From contig JARLIY010000056.1 in NCBI GenBank assembly GCA_031291475.1, positions 1 through 64,000 on the forward strand: a stretch of 64,000 nt of DNA. The letters are read 5' to 3'. Within the stretch, counting starts at the first letter, position 1. Each line of letters begins with the position of its first letter. Positions 25,377 to 34,572 of this stretch are shown here, in pieces. Source of the stretch: Xanthobacteraceae bacterium (lineage in GTDB: Bacteria > Pseudomonadota > Alphaproteobacteria > Rhizobiales > Xanthobacteraceae). The translations under genes were made by a program, and so were the position numbers. Below the pieces are notes generated by a model that saw nothing but the letters and a program-made list of their open reading frames with translations, was not told the origin of the DNA and made no database searches.

Positions 25377-26504
25377 TTATCGGCCCCGCGGCGGCGCGAA
25401 CGGCCAAGCCGGAGCATCGCCGATCTGGCCGCGATGACGCAGATAATGATCGGCGACCACGCAGGCGACCATTGCTTCGCCGACCGGCACCGCGCGGATG
25501 CCGACGCAAGGGTCGTGGCGCCCGGTGGTGACGATCTCCGTCTCGCGGCCGTAGCGGTCGACGGTGCGCCGCGGGGTTAGGATCGACGAGGTCGGCTTGA
25601 CGGCAAAACGTGCGACCAGCGGCTGGCCGGTGGATATCCCGCCGAGGATGCCGCCGGCATTGTTGGAGAGAAAAATCGGCTTGCCGTCATTGCCCATGCG
25701 CATCTCGTCGCCGTTCTCTTCGCCGGGAAGCTCGGCGGCGGCGAAGCCGGCACCGATCTCGACGCCCTTTACCGCGTTGATGCTCATCAGCGCCGCGGCA
25801 AGATCGGCATCGAGCTTGCCGTAAATCGGCGCGCCGAGACCGGCCGGCACCCCTTCGGCCACGATTTCGATGACGGCGCCGACCGAGGAGCCGCGCTTGC
25901 GCACATCGTCAAGATATTCGCCGAAGCGGCCCGCGGCCTGCGCATCGGGACAAAAGAACGGGTTGCGCTCCACCTCGGCCCAGTCCCAGCGCGCGCGATC
26001 GATCCGCTGCGCTCCCATCTGCACCAGCGCGCCGCGCACCTGCAAGCCGGGTACGATTTTCCGCGCGATGGCGCCGGCCGCGACCCGCATCGCCGTTTCG
26101 CGCGCGGACTGGCGGCCGCCGCCGCGATAATCGCGCACGCCGTATTTGACGTCATAAGTGTAATCGGCGTGGCCGGGCCGATATTTATCCTTGATATCGG
26201 CATAGTCCCTGACGCGTTGATCGACATTGTCGATGATGAGCGCGATCGGGGTGCCGGTGGTGACCTGTTGTCCGCTCGCTTCCTCCAAAAACACCCCGGA
26301 CAGGATCTTGATCGCATCCGGCTCCTGGCGCTGCGTGGTGAAGCGCGACTGGCCGGGCCGGCGGCGATCCAGATAGGGCTGGATGTCGGCTTCGCTGAGC
26401 GCGATGCGCGGCGGGCAGCCATCGACCACGCAGCCGAGCGCGGGCCCATGGCTTTCGCCGAAGGTGGTCACGCGGAAGGAATGCCCGAACGTGTTGAATG
26501 ACAT
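25377..26504 (-). CDS. aroC: chorismate synthase
   Basis: Last shared step of aromatic synthesis: EPSP to chorismate, needing reduced FMN. It is 375 residues, of normal length. Signature motifs are [17 protein letters not shown] at the N-terminus, [14 protein letters not shown] and [16 protein letters not shown], and [15 protein letters not shown] near the C-terminus. It is followed directly by ribB, a sensible pairing since the enzyme uses FMN. The 387-nt region to the tiny ORF upstream holds its promoter. Confidence 0.98.
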   Translation of the reverse strand: MSFNTFGHSFRVTTFGESHGPALGCVVDGCPPRIALSEADIQPYLDRRRPGQSRFTTQRQEPDAIKILSGVFLEEASGQQVTTGTPIALIIDNVDQRVRDYADIKDKYRPGHADYTYDVKYGVRDYRGGGRQSARETAMRVAAGAIARKIVPGLQVRGALVQMGAQRIDRARWDWAEVERNPFFCPDAQAAGRFGEYLDDVRKRGSSVGAVIEIVAEGVPAGLGAPIYGKLDADLAAALMSINAVKGVEIGAGFAAAELPGEENGDEMRMGNDGKPIFLSNNAGGILGGISTGQPLVARFAVKPTSSILTPRRTVDRYGRETEIVTTGRHDPCVGIRAVPVGEAMVACVVADHYLRHRGQIGDAPAWPFAPPRGR

Positions 26505-26891
26505 GCTTGAAGAACTTGATGCTTGAAGAACTTGGCGCGCATAAAGCGCCGCCCAATGGCGCCGATTGCCTGCGGCAGACGCGTCGGTTTGGTAGCCCGT
26601 GGGGTCCGGCGGGTCAAATCCACGCGGCCGCGCAAGCCCCTCGCATTTGCAGGCGCTTTTCGGTGCCGTTCATTGCGGGTTCATCTCGCTGAACGCCGAT
26701 TAATGAAAAGCTGAATATCCATTAAGCTACGGAAAAATCAGGGTTATTTGCCAGTTTTATATTGCGGGCAACGGCCCCCTGTGGCATTGTCCGCGGCGGT
26801 AAGGGGGGCGAGGGCAGAGGGACCGAGACATGCCCGCGAAGCTTGAACTCAACCCTGCCGTACACTCATCACGCTTAGAAGGAAGTAACCC

Positions 26892-26930
26892 ATGGCCAAG
26901 AAGCCGAAAAAGAAGAAGATGAAGAAGTAA
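26892..26930 (+). CDS. tiny lysine-only ORF (12 aa) in a putative small transcript
   Basis: ATG 26892 to TAA 26928-26930 encodes MAKKPKKKKMKK: eight lysines of twelve residues. AAGGAAG at about 26878-26884 is well spaced upstream. Behind the stop come a hairpin (GACGG at 26932-26936 pairing with CCGTC at 26963-26967, around the palindrome CTCGTACGAG) and then a full terminator at 27011-27046. The 556-nt gap between aroC and fabI therefore looks like a separate plus-strand transcript. The ORF could be a leader/stalling peptide, a small RNA-binding peptide, or chance. It is too short for homology evidence here. Confidence 0.5.
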   Translation: MAKKPKKKKMKK

Positions 26931-27010
26931 CGACGGTAGCGCGCGTCTCGTACGAGGCCGCGCCGTCTGCTTCTTAAGATTCGCGAGGCGCCTTGAGCGG
27001 TGTTTCGTGA

Positions 27011-27046
27011 CAGCGGCTGGACGAGAGTCCGGCCGCTGCCGTTTTT
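27011..27046 (+). terminator. intrinsic terminator after the tiny ORF
   Basis: CAGCGGCTGGAC (27011-27022), GAGA loop, GTCCGGCCGCTG (27027-27038), one G-T pair in a 12-bp stem, then a run of five T at 27042-27046. The T-run is on the plus strand, so it ends a rightward transcript and not fabI, which is on the other strand. Confidence 0.8.
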
Positions 27047-27060
27047 CCGCCGTCGAACGA

Positions 27061-27879
27061 TTATTCCTTGCCGACGGCGATATCCGGCGCATCCGGGTGC
27101 TTCATGCCGACGATGTGATAGCCGGCATCGACGTGGTGCACTTCGCCGGTGACGCCCCGCGACATATCGGACAAAAGATAAACGCCGGCTTCGCCGACAT
27201 CCTCGATCGTCACATTGCGCCGCAGCGGCGCGTTGTATTCGTTCCACTTGAAGATATAGCGCAGGTCGGCGATGCCGGCGGCGGCCAGTGTCTTGATCGG
27301 CCCCGAGGAGATGGCGTTGACGCGAATGTTCTTCACGCCGAGATCGGCGGCGAGATACCAGACGGATGCTTCCAGCGCGGCTTTGGCGATGCCCATGACG
27401 TTATAATGCGGCATCCATTTTTCCGCCCCGTAATAGGTGAGCGTGAGCATGGCGCCGCCGTTCGGCATCATCTTCTCGGCGCGCTGCGCGATCGAAGTGA
27501 ACGAATAGCAGCTTACCAGCATCGTCTTGGTGAAATTGTCCTGCGTGGTATCGACATAGCGTCCGTTGAGTTGCTCCCGGTCGGAGAAGGCGATCGCGTG
27601 GACGAGGAAATCGATCGCGCCCCAGGCTGATTGCACTTTCGCGAATACCGCGTCGATGGTTTCCGGCTCGGTCACGTCGCAATGGCCGACCACCAGACCG
27701 CCGATCTCCTCGGCCAGCGGCTCGACGCGCTTGCGCAGCGAATCACCCTGATAGGTGAGCGCGAGTTCGGCGCCATGCGCACGGGCGGCCTTGGCGATGC
27801 CCCAAGCGAGCGAACGCTGGTTGGCGACCCCGATAACGAGGCCGCGCTTGCCGCGCATGAGGCCCGAGACTTCCGACAT
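27061..27879 (-). CDS. fabI: enoyl-[acyl-carrier-protein] reductase (NADH)
   Basis: Last step of the fatty-acid elongation cycle: reduction of trans-2-enoyl-ACP. It is 272 residues from ATG 27879 (the frame extends upstream without a better start). Visible are GVANQRSLAWGIA (NAD binding, FabI type), HAIAFSDREQL, and the Tyr-x6-Lys pair in the MPHYNVMGIAKAALE segment. The C-terminal HHVDAGYHIVGM is typical. The 181-nt gap beyond its stop carries a terminator of the opposite strand. Confidence 0.97.
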   Translation of the reverse strand: MSEVSGLMRGKRGLVIGVANQRSLAWGIAKAARAHGAELALTYQGDSLRKRVEPLAEEIGGLVVGHCDVTEPETIDAVFAKVQSAWGAIDFLVHAIAFSDREQLNGRYVDTTQDNFTKTMLVSCYSFTSIAQRAEKMMPNGGAMLTLTYYGAEKWMPHYNVMGIAKAALEASVWYLAADLGVKNIRVNAISSGPIKTLAAAGIADLRYIFKWNEYNAPLRRNVTIEDVGEAGVYLLSDMSRGVTGEVHHVDAGYHIVGMKHPDAPDIAVGKE

Positions 27880-27973
27880 TCTCCGACCCCGCTCGACGAT
27901 CCCGGCGTCCGGCCTCCTATGGCATAGGGCCGGTGGAACCAGCAAGCGCGCTTACCGGGGCGAACCCGCACCA

Positions 27974-29353
27974 TTAACCCGCAACGCGTCCACCCAGGCG
28001 TTCCCCCTCCGGCCGGGCCGCATCGGAAGTCAGGGAGACCCTACCGATCAACGACAGGCTTGCTGGCGCGAGCAGCAGCAGCGCCCAGGTCATCGGCCCG
28101 ATCAGCTTGACCCAGTTCCACGGCACTTCGAGCGCGATCATCGACAGCCATGCAAAAGACGCCCAGGCGATCATCGGGCCGGTGACGGCCTGTTCGCCCC
28201 TGCGCCGCCACGTCTCGACCAGAAGCACGCCCACGAGCGGCACCGCGCAAGTGACGTATTGCGGCCCGGCAAACGCGATCATCAGCGGTATCGCGGCAAA
28301 CAGGACCGAGCCGGCGACCAGGAGCGGATAGCCGGCCGCGGGCTGCGCGCCGCGCAAATTCCAGAAGCCGCCGCGTCCGAGGATAGCGACGGCGACCACG
28401 ACAATGACGTTGAACAGGAGCTGAAGCGCGGAAGCCCAGCGCGGCAACGGCGCGGAGTAGAACGCGGTCCCGGCGGCGATACGCGCGACGACCGCGCCGA
28501 CCCCAATGCTCGAATTGGCCCCGGGCGAAACTTGCGCCGCTATCTGGGGCGACATCGATCCGCTGATGATGCCGGCCAGATGTTCGTTGAACATCACCCG
28601 ATAGAGATCAAGCGTCGCCGCCGGACCGAGACAGATAACAGGCAGCCCGATCAGCAAAACGATGCCCCACGCGGCCGCCCAAACCATGAATTTCCAGTCG
28701 CGCCGCAGCAACGGAATGACGGCAAGCACCAGCGGAAACACTTTGATGGTGATGGCGAGCGCAAAGGCAAAGGCGGCCCCCGCACTGCGGTTCTCGACGT
28801 AGAGCGCAAAGAAAAGGACGACAAGCAGGAGCAGGATCGGCGCCGGTTGTCCGCGCGCCAAGCCGTCGCCGATGAAGGGCAGCAGCGCGATCAGCGGAGC
28901 GAGCCGAAGGAGCCACGGACCTTGCAAAAATCCGGGCCGCGCCGCGATCGGCCGATAACGCTCCAGCGTGTTCGCCCAGACATGCAAAGCGAGCAGCAGG
29001 CAAACGGCGTTGATCAAGTACCAAACCACGACCGAAGCGGTAAATGGCAGCGCCCAGGAAGGCTGCGGATGACCCGGCAGCGGATTGGCGAACAGGCCCA
29101 TGAACAACGCGAAGGTCGGCGGGTAGTGATAGGTCCAGCCATGATGGTCGGTGACCTGGTAGAGCGGATAGCCGGTCCAGACCGCCCAGCCGGCGCGAAA
29201 ATACACCTGCATGTCGCCCTGCCCGAAATCGACGACCTTCCTCACCACCAGCGGAAGAAACAAAAGCGTCAGCGTCGCGACGAACGCGACGACGAGCCAT
29301 TCGCGCCGGCCCATATGCGATATCGTGTCGAACGCGAAAATGCTTCTATTCAT
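27974..29353 (-). CDS. GT87-family membrane glycosyltransferase (DUF2029)
   Basis: A 459-residue inner-membrane protein with about ten hydrophobic segments. The first periplasmic loop has GDMQVYFRAGWAVWTG and YHYPPTFALFMG, the acidic and HYPP motifs typical of polyprenyl-phosphate-mannose-dependent alpha-mannosyltransferases of family GT87. It probably adds a sugar to a periplasmic glycan or glycolipid; the acceptor is unknown. No other glycan gene flanks it, though an N-terminal start at ATG 29353 near the DnaJ-like gene leaves a 81-nt gap. Confidence 0.87.
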   Translation of the reverse strand: MNRSIFAFDTISHMGRREWLVVAFVATLTLLFLPLVVRKVVDFGQGDMQVYFRAGWAVWTGYPLYQVTDHHGWTYHYPPTFALFMGLFANPLPGHPQPSWALPFTASVVVWYLINAVCLLLALHVWANTLERYRPIAARPGFLQGPWLLRLAPLIALLPFIGDGLARGQPAPILLLLVVLFFALYVENRSAGAAFAFALAITIKVFPLVLAVIPLLRRDWKFMVWAAAWGIVLLIGLPVICLGPAATLDLYRVMFNEHLAGIISGSMSPQIAAQVSPGANSSIGVGAVVARIAAGTAFYSAPLPRWASALQLLFNVIVVVAVAILGRGGFWNLRGAQPAAGYPLLVAGSVLFAAIPLMIAFAGPQYVTCAVPLVGVLLVETWRRRGEQAVTGPMIAWASFAWLSMIALEVPWNWVKLIGPMTWALLLLAPASLSLIGRVSLTSDAARPEGERLGGRVAG

Positions 29354-29434
29354 TCGCGCTGCGTACGCTGATCGTCGCGGACATGCAACCTGGCGGGCAG
29401 CCTTACTCGGCGGCGTGCGCGATGAAGCGCAACG

Positions 29435-30418
29435 TCACAAATCCTTGCGCGGATCGTAGGGTTTCTCGGTCCGCCATTTTTTCATCAGCTCTTCGAGTTC
29501 GGGATCGCTTTTCTCGGGCAGCATGATGCGCACCGTGGCGAGAAGATCGCCCCGCCCGGCCTTTGCGGGAAAGCCCTTGCCTTTAAGGCGGAAGGTGCGG
29601 CCGCTGCTGGTCCCGGCCGGAATCGCGATCTCCACCGGCCGGTCGAGGGTCGGCACGCGCACTTTGGCGCCGAGCACGGCCTCATAAAGCGTGACCGGCA
29701 AATCGAGCCGGATGTCGGCGCCCTCGAGCGTGAAGGTCGGATGCGGCGCAATGGACACGGTGATCAAGAGATCGCCGGCTCCGCCGGGGCCTGTCATGCC
29801 CTGTCCGCGCAGCCGGATTTGCTGACCGTTGCCGATGCCGGCGGGAATTTTCACTTCCACGTCCTTGCCGGACGGCAGACGCAGACGCTGGGTGGCACCG
29901 TGCGCGGCGTCCTGCAGCGACACGGTCAGCGAAGCCGTAACATTCGTCCCGGTGTTGAACTCGTCCGGCTCGTAGGCCGCTCCGCCGCGCCGCGCGCCGG
30001 CTGCGCCGCCGAAAGCCTCCCGCAGGATGTCCTCGAAGCCGCCGAAGCCGCCGCCGGCGCGGCCGCGCCTCGTGCCGCGGGTAAAACCTTCGGGGCCGAA
30101 GCTGAAGGTCTCGAACTCGCTTTCTGGCGCAAAGCCGCCGGCGCGGGCGCCTGGACCGCCGGCGCCACCGAATCCCTCATAGCCGCGGAATCGCGGCTTG
30201 CCTTCCGCGTCGATCTCGCCGCGGTCGAACGCCTTGCGCTTGTCGTCCTCGCCGAGGATCTCGTAGGCGGCATTGATCTCGGCAAAGCGCGACGCCGCCT
30301 TCGGATCGTTCTTGTTGGCGTCGGGATGCAGTTTTTTCGCCAGGCGCCGGAAGGCGCTCTTGATGTCGCCTGCGCTCGCCTTGCGATCGACACCCAGCAC
30401 CTCGTAGGGGTCACGCAT
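29435..30418 (-). CDS. DnaJ/CbpA-type co-chaperone
   Basis: A 327-residue J-protein without the zinc-finger domain of DnaJ. Residues 1-68 are the J domain with the HPD motif (LHPDANKN), followed by a Gly/Phe/Ala-rich linker (about 75-145) and two C-terminal substrate-binding domains (about 150-320: GGAGDLLITV, GKGFPAKAGRGDLLA). It stimulates DnaK ATPase. ATG 30418 with GGAG nine nt upstream is preferred to GTG 30424. Confidence 0.93.
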   Translation of the reverse strand: MRDPYEVLGVDRKASAGDIKSAFRRLAKKLHPDANKNDPKAASRFAEINAAYEILGEDDKRKAFDRGEIDAEGKPRFRGYEGFGGAGGPGARAGGFAPESEFETFSFGPEGFTRGTRRGRAGGGFGGFEDILREAFGGAAGARRGGAAYEPDEFNTGTNVTASLTVSLQDAAHGATQRLRLPSGKDVEVKIPAGIGNGQQIRLRGQGMTGPGGAGDLLITVSIAPHPTFTLEGADIRLDLPVTLYEAVLGAKVRVPTLDRPVEIAIPAGTSSGRTFRLKGKGFPAKAGRGDLLATVRIMLPEKSDPELEELMKKWRTEKPYDPRKDL

Positions 30419-30537
30419 CCCCACAGACTCCGCTTAAGTTTTGGGGCCGGCCCCGCCCGCCCATGCGCTTTTAATGTGGGACTTTCGCGGCGGTCCCGCA
30501 ATGCAACGCCGGGCCTCGTAGCCGCCGGGATGGCCGG

Positions 30538-31059
30538 TCAGCCCTGTTTGAACGGCTTTAGGCTCCTGACTTCCCACTGGCCGCGCGCCGTGCGGCAGGC
30601 TTCGCCCTGCAGCCACGACTGCGCCTGGCCGCGCACGTAGCTGGCGAGGAAATCGCGGCAGGTGAAAGTCCCTTCGGTATAGGCCGCGGCAAGGGGCGTG
30701 ATATTGCCGCCGGCGCCGGTATGCGGATTCTCCCAAGGCAGGCTGACGTCCCTGCCGCCGCGCGCCAGCGCGTCGGCTGCGGCCGCGCGCGCATAGGCGA
30801 GGTCCACCTCGGCTTGTGCCGCATTGTAATCGGCGTCGACCGGCCGACGGCCGGCCTTGGCCGTGGAGCCGGTCTGCTCGACGTCGGCTTCGCTATTGGG
30901 GAATATCGAGTCGAGGCGGAAGGAGCAGCCCGCGGCGGCCAACGCGCTGATCAGCGCGGCTGCGACGGCCAGCCGGCGCGCCGGCCAACATAGGCGTAGC
31001 CCTCCGGTTCCATTATATAGAGACCGGCGGCGCACTTTCCGATCGCCGCACGCGAGCAC
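30538..31059 (-). CDS. RT0821/17-kDa-antigen-type surface lipoprotein, start uncertain
   Basis: An outer-membrane or periplasmic lipoprotein of about 130 mature residues. The lipobox ALAAAGCSF follows [17 protein letters not shown]; the C-terminus [20 protein letters not shown] and WEVRSLKP is typical of the 17-kDa surface antigen family. No ATG, GTG or TTG in the coding frame lies near the signal. GTG 31059 has a spaced GGAG but gives a 43-residue leader before the cysteine; the best-placed ATG (30991, preceded by TATAAT and GGAGGG) is in another frame. A frameshift in the signal region is possible. It is divergent from pdxH with overlapping 5' ends if the longer start is used. Confidence 0.75.
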   Translation of the reverse strand: MLACGDRKVRRRSLYNGTGGLRLCWPARRLAVAAALISALAAAGCSFRLDSIFPNSEADVEQTGSTAKAGRRPVDADYNAAQAEVDLAYARAAAADALARGGRDVSLPWENPHTGAGGNITPLAAAYTEGTFTCRDFLASYVRGQAQSWLQGEACRTARGQWEVRSLKPFKQG

Positions 31060-31077
31060 CTTTGGAACTCCAGCGGA

Positions 31078-31719
31078 ATGTCCGACGCAGCGCCGATAGA
31101 ACACCCGGTATGGTTAACAGGCGGTGACTTCGCTGAAGCCGACGAGCCGCTGCGCCTGTTTGCGGCGTGGTTTGCCGACGCCAAGCGCGCCGAACCGGTC
31201 AATCCCGACGCCATGGCGCTCGCCACCATCGGCGCCGACGGGCTGCCCAATGCGCGAATGGTGCTGCTGAAGGGCTTCGACGAGCGCGGCCTCGTTTTCT
31301 ATACCAACCTCGACAGCGTGAAGGGTCACGAGCTCGCCGGTGCGCCCAAGGCGGCGCTGACATTTTATTGGAAATCGCTGCAGCGCCAGGTGCGCGTGCG
31401 CGGCGACGTCGAGCCAGTCTCGGCGCAAGAGGCGGACGCTTATTTCGCCACGCGCTCGCGCATGGCGCAGATCGGCGCCTGGGCGAGCAATCAATCCGCG
31501 GCTCTGGAAAGCCGCCTGGCGTTCGAAAAAGCTGTAGCGCGCTATACGGCGAAATTCGCCATTGGCGCGGTGCCGCGGCCGCCGCATTGGTCCGGCTTTC
31601 GCGTCAAGCCGCAGGAAATCGAGTTTTGGCAGGAACGGCCGTTCCGGTTGCATGATCGCGTCGCTTTTCGCCGCGCCGATGCCCAGGCGCCGTGGAGCAA
31701 GACGCGGCTTTACCCGTGA
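31078..31719 (+). CDS. pdxH: pyridoxamine 5'-phosphate oxidase
   Basis: FMN-dependent oxidation of pyridoxamine/pyridoxine 5'-phosphate to pyridoxal 5'-phosphate. It is 213 residues, full length. Visible are [33 protein letters not shown] (FMN site), [12 protein letters not shown], and the C-terminal [17 protein letters not shown] with the arginine pair. The stop lies 14 nt before the SDR gene, so the two form an operon. Confidence 0.97.
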   Translation: MSDAAPIEHPVWLTGGDFAEADEPLRLFAAWFADAKRAEPVNPDAMALATIGADGLPNARMVLLKGFDERGLVFYTNLDSVKGHELAGAPKAALTFYWKSLQRQVRVRGDVEPVSAQEADAYFATRSRMAQIGAWASNQSAALESRLAFEKAVARYTAKFAIGAVPRPPHWSGFRVKPQEIEFWQERPFRLHDRVAFRRADAQAPWSKTRLYP

Positions 31720-31733
31720 CCGGATAATTGAAG

Positions 31734-32477
31734 ATGCCGAACAGCAACCAGCCGCGCCGCACGCTTCTCCTCACCGGGGCGAGCCGCGGCATCGGCCACG
31801 CCACCGTCAAGCGTTTTTCCGCCGCGGGCTGGCGCGTGCTGACCTGCTCGCGCCATCCGTTTCCCGAAAATTGTCCGTGGGAAGCGGGTCCCGAAGATCA
31901 CATCCAGGTCGATCTCGCGGACAGCGACAACACCGTCGCGGCAATCGCGGAAATCAAAAGCCGACTCAACGGCGAATTGCATGCGCTGGTCAACAATGCC
32001 GCGATCTCGCCGAAGGCGGCAGGCGGCGCGCGGCTCGATTCGATCGACACCTCGCGTGACGATTGGCACCACGTGTTTCAGGTGAACTTCTTCGCCCCGA
32101 TCATGCTGGCGCGCGGGCTGCTCGATGAGCTCAAGGCCGCTAAGGGCTCAGTCGTCAACGTCACCTCGATCGCGGGCTCGCGCGTGCATCCATTCGCCGG
32201 CGCCGCCTATTCAACCTCGAAGGCGGCGCTCGCCGCACTGACGCGCGAGATGGCGCACGACTTCGGCGCGGTCGGCGTGCGCGTCAACGCCATCGCGCCG
32301 GGCGAGATCGACACCGCCATGCTGTCGCCGGGAACGGAAAAGATCGTCGAGAATATCCCCATGCATCGGCTGGGCACGCCGGACGAGGTGGCGAAGATCA
32401 TCTACGTCCTGTGCACGGAGACGTCGTCCTACGTCAACGGCGCCGAAATCCACATCAACGGCGGCCAGCACGTGTGA
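31734..32477 (+). CDS. short-chain dehydrogenase/reductase (SDR)
   Basis: A 247-residue classical SDR oxidoreductase. The cofactor site TGASRGIGHA, NNAAIS, NVTSIAGS (catalytic Ser) and AYSTSKAALAAL (Tyr and Lys) are all intact; PGEIDTAML follows. ATG 31734 is used; TTG 31728 is the only alternative. The substrate is not predictable. It follows pdxH by 14 nt and ends in a strong hairpin with the convergent RHH gene. Confidence 0.93.
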   Translation: MPNSNQPRRTLLLTGASRGIGHATVKRFSAAGWRVLTCSRHPFPENCPWEAGPEDHIQVDLADSDNTVAAIAEIKSRLNGELHALVNNAAISPKAAGGARLDSIDTSRDDWHHVFQVNFFAPIMLARGLLDELKAAKGSVVNVTSIAGSRVHPFAGAAYSTSKAALAALTREMAHDFGAVGVRVNAIAPGEIDTAMLSPGTEKIVENIPMHRLGTPDEVAKIIYVLCTETSSYVNGAEIHINGGQHV

Positions 32478-32506
32478 GGCAGAACCGGATCATCCGGTTC
32501 TGTCTC
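32476..32506. terminator. hairpin between convergent SDR and RHH genes
   Basis: CAGAACCGGA (32480-32489) and TCCGGTTCTG (32493-32502) pair perfectly around TCA, and the stem extends by four more pairs on each side. The loop holds the stop codon of the RHH gene. Both genes could use it as terminator; no long T-run is present on either side. Confidence 0.65.
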
Positions 32507-32816
32507 TCAGGGCGTTGACGCGGTTGTTCGCGCCTGCTTCGCCTGCCGACAACTTCGCGGCGGAAACGAAATCCCATAAATCCGATCCCGCGGTCCGCGA
32601 CAGCCGGACACGCAGATCGTCGAGCACGAATAGCCGGATCGCCGAGGAGAGGTTGCCCTGGCGCCGGCCTGTATCGATCCCCTGCACGGTATTTGACAGA
32701 GTCATAGCGCGCGATCGCGCAATCTCCTTCAGTTCCTGCCAGAACGGCTCCTCGAGACTCACGCTGGTTTTATGCCCGGAGATGACGACAGAGCGCTTGA
32801 TCACAGAAGATTTCAT
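32490..32816 (-). CDS. ribbon-helix-helix domain protein
   Basis: A 108-residue DNA-binding protein. The N-terminal half RSVVISGHKTSVSLEEPFW followed by ELKEIARSRAMTLSNTVQ is a ribbon-helix-helix domain, and SSAIRLFVLDDLRVRL is the second helix of the extended form seen in Rhizobiales. ATG 32816 is preferred, with AAAGGAA seven nt upstream. It may regulate itself or the hydroxylase upstream; no target is visible. Nothing shows a toxin partner beside it. Confidence 0.87.
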   Translation of the reverse strand: MKSSVIKRSVVISGHKTSVSLEEPFWQELKEIARSRAMTLSNTVQGIDTGRRQGNLSSAIRLFVLDDLRVRLSRTAGSDLWDFVSAAKLSAGEAGANNRVNALRDRTG

Positions 32817-33171
32817 CGTTTGTTCCTTTGGCAAGGCAATGCGTTCCCGTTAGCGGCCATCGATGCCGCCATCATCCCGGAAAGCATGCGGGGTCATGGC
32901 CCCAATGCAAACGCGTTAAACAGATCGGTAGCATCGCGCCGAACTCGCCTGCGACGCAGCGCGCGATTCGCTCATCTCATGATGGCATCATGCTGAGATT
33001 TGCCCTGTTCTCAGTAGAACAGAGAATAAAATAATTTCTGCGGTATTATTTTCCAGCGGCGCGTCGATCAAACGAGCAAATACCGTTCATAAAACATCAC
33101 AGAAAGGATGCTACGCGGCGCCGCGGAGGGCGCCGATCATCCTCACGATACTGGCTACCGGGTTTCCGCCG
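32817..33171. other. gene-free, AT-richer interval with hairpins
   Basis: No credible gene lies in this 355-nt gap. From about 32990 to 33100 the base composition is clearly more AT-rich than its surroundings. Two inverted repeats stand out: CTGTTCT at 33005-33011 with AGAACAG at 33016-33022, and AAAATAAT at 33028-33035 with ATTATTTT at 33045-33052. The short ORF starting at 33108 runs into the end of the hydroxylase on the opposite strand and looks like a shadow. Confidence 0.5.
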
Positions 33172-34404
33172 TCAGGCGTATAGGAAATCCAGCGTTGCGG
33201 TCTCGGCGAGCACGGCTTGCGGAATGCCGTGGCGGGCAGAACGGGTGCGCTCCTCGGCGCTTTGCGTCGCCTGCAGATAAGCGCCGAGGTGCCGCGCGCG
33301 CTCGATGATGCGTTTGCCTTCCGGCAATCGCTCGGCCTCATAGCGGCGAAGCGCCGGCTCGACGTCGTCGGCCTCGAGCGCCGCCGTCAGCGCCGCCGTA
33401 TCGTCAGCCGCCTTGGATACACCGGCGGCCACGTGCGGCCGCGCCACGAACGCGGCATCGCCCACGATGGCGACGCGCCCGAAGGCGAGCCGCGGACTTT
33501 CGAGATCGTAGATCGGCTGCAAGATCGGCTCGTCGATCAGGCGCACGATCTCGCGCAATTGCGGCGCCAGCAGCCGCTCGGCCGCCGCGCGCATGGCGGC
33601 GATGGCCTCGCGGCGGATGAGCGGCGGCGGGATCGCGATCGCGTGGACAACGCCGCTGTCGTCGGTCAGGAGCGCGCGAAGCTCGCGTGCTTCGTCGGCC
33701 GGGCGATACCAGACGACGTTGTAACGGCGGCGACCCGCCCGCAGATCGTTGTCGGGGCCGGCGACCGGATAGCCGAGAAATTGTTCGCCGGGCGGCAGGC
33801 AGAACGTCATCGCTTCGAACAGGTCGCGATGGATCGCCTGCGGCAGCGCGCTTTCCGCGATGAGCGTGCGCCAGGCCACATAACCGGCATAGAGCGGCGC
33901 GACGTCGGGAAGGCATTGCTGCCGCACGCTCGAGCGCAATCCATCGGCGCCGATCAGGACACAGCCCTCCTCCATGCCGCCGTCGGCGAAATGGGCGGTA
34001 ACGCCACGATCGTCTTGCACGAAGGACTTGAGCCCACGCCCGCGGTGATAGCAGTCCGCGGGGAACGCACCGCGCAGCAGGCGGTAAACGCGTTCCCAGG
34101 CGGTCAATACCTGCGGACAGACGATCGCGCCGACGACGCGGCCATCGCGGTCGAGCAATTGTCGCCGCGTCACCGCCACACCGAGATCGCGCACGTCGAG
34201 ACCGAGCGCCGTCAACCGCCCGATCAGCTCCGCCTGAGCCACGATCCCGGCGCCGCGGCCGGCAAGCTCGCTCTCGACACGCTCGAAGACGTCGACCGCC
34301 CAGCCGCGCCGCAGCAGCATGGTGGCTGCCAAAAGCCCGCTCATCGAGCCGCCGATAATCAGGGCACGGCGTTTGGCTCTCTTTTGGGCACGGCGTTGCG
34401 ACAT
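33172..34404 (-). CDS. FAD-dependent aromatic/heterocyclic hydroxylase
   Basis: A 410-residue class A flavoprotein monooxygenase, close in layout to 2,6-dihydroxypyridine 3-monooxygenase. FAD sites visible are ALIIGGSMSGLLAATMLL (a GGSMSG variant of GxGxxG), LIGADGLRSSVRQ (DG motif) and VAIVGDAAFVARPHVAAG (GD motif). It hydroxylates an aromatic or N-heterocyclic ring with NAD(P)H and O2. ATG 34404 is used. It is transcribed away from the liv-type ABC operon, whose 169-nt promoter gap they share; the transporter may supply its substrate (inference). Confidence 0.88.
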   Translation of the reverse strand: MSQRRAQKRAKRRALIIGGSMSGLLAATMLLRRGWAVDVFERVESELAGRGAGIVAQAELIGRLTALGLDVRDLGVAVTRRQLLDRDGRVVGAIVCPQVLTAWERVYRLLRGAFPADCYHRGRGLKSFVQDDRGVTAHFADGGMEEGCVLIGADGLRSSVRQQCLPDVAPLYAGYVAWRTLIAESALPQAIHRDLFEAMTFCLPPGEQFLGYPVAGPDNDLRAGRRRYNVVWYRPADEARELRALLTDDSGVVHAIAIPPPLIRREAIAAMRAAAERLLAPQLREIVRLIDEPILQPIYDLESPRLAFGRVAIVGDAAFVARPHVAAGVSKAADDTAALTAALEADDVEPALRRYEAERLPEGKRIIERARHLGAYLQATQSAEERTRSARHGIPQAVLAETATLDFLYA

Positions 34405-34572
34405 GCCAACACCTTGCAATTTGCCGAGACTATTTGCCAATAGCCGAGCGTTTTCTATAGAGTGCCAAAAAATCGCCGGAGGAACGCCTTGGCCCTGAGA
34501 TTGCTGGACAAGCCGAGCGACCGCGCCGGATGAAGGTGTCGGCACGGTAACGCGGGGGCGCAGGGCTGAGGA

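Noticed and set aside
26757..27092. 111-residue minus-strand frame across the tiny-ORF region
   Set aside because: It crosses the terminator and overlaps fabI's 3' end; the plus-strand terminator argues for transcription in the other direction.
27755..29371. 538-residue plus-strand frame over fabI and the GT87 gene
   Set aside because: It is antisense to two well-supported genes and is rich in Arg, Gln and Asp with no hydrophobic core.
33108..33308. 66-residue ORF with a plausible Shine-Dalgarno before ATG
   Set aside because: Two thirds of it overlap the end of the hydroxylase on the other strand and it has no recognisable feature.
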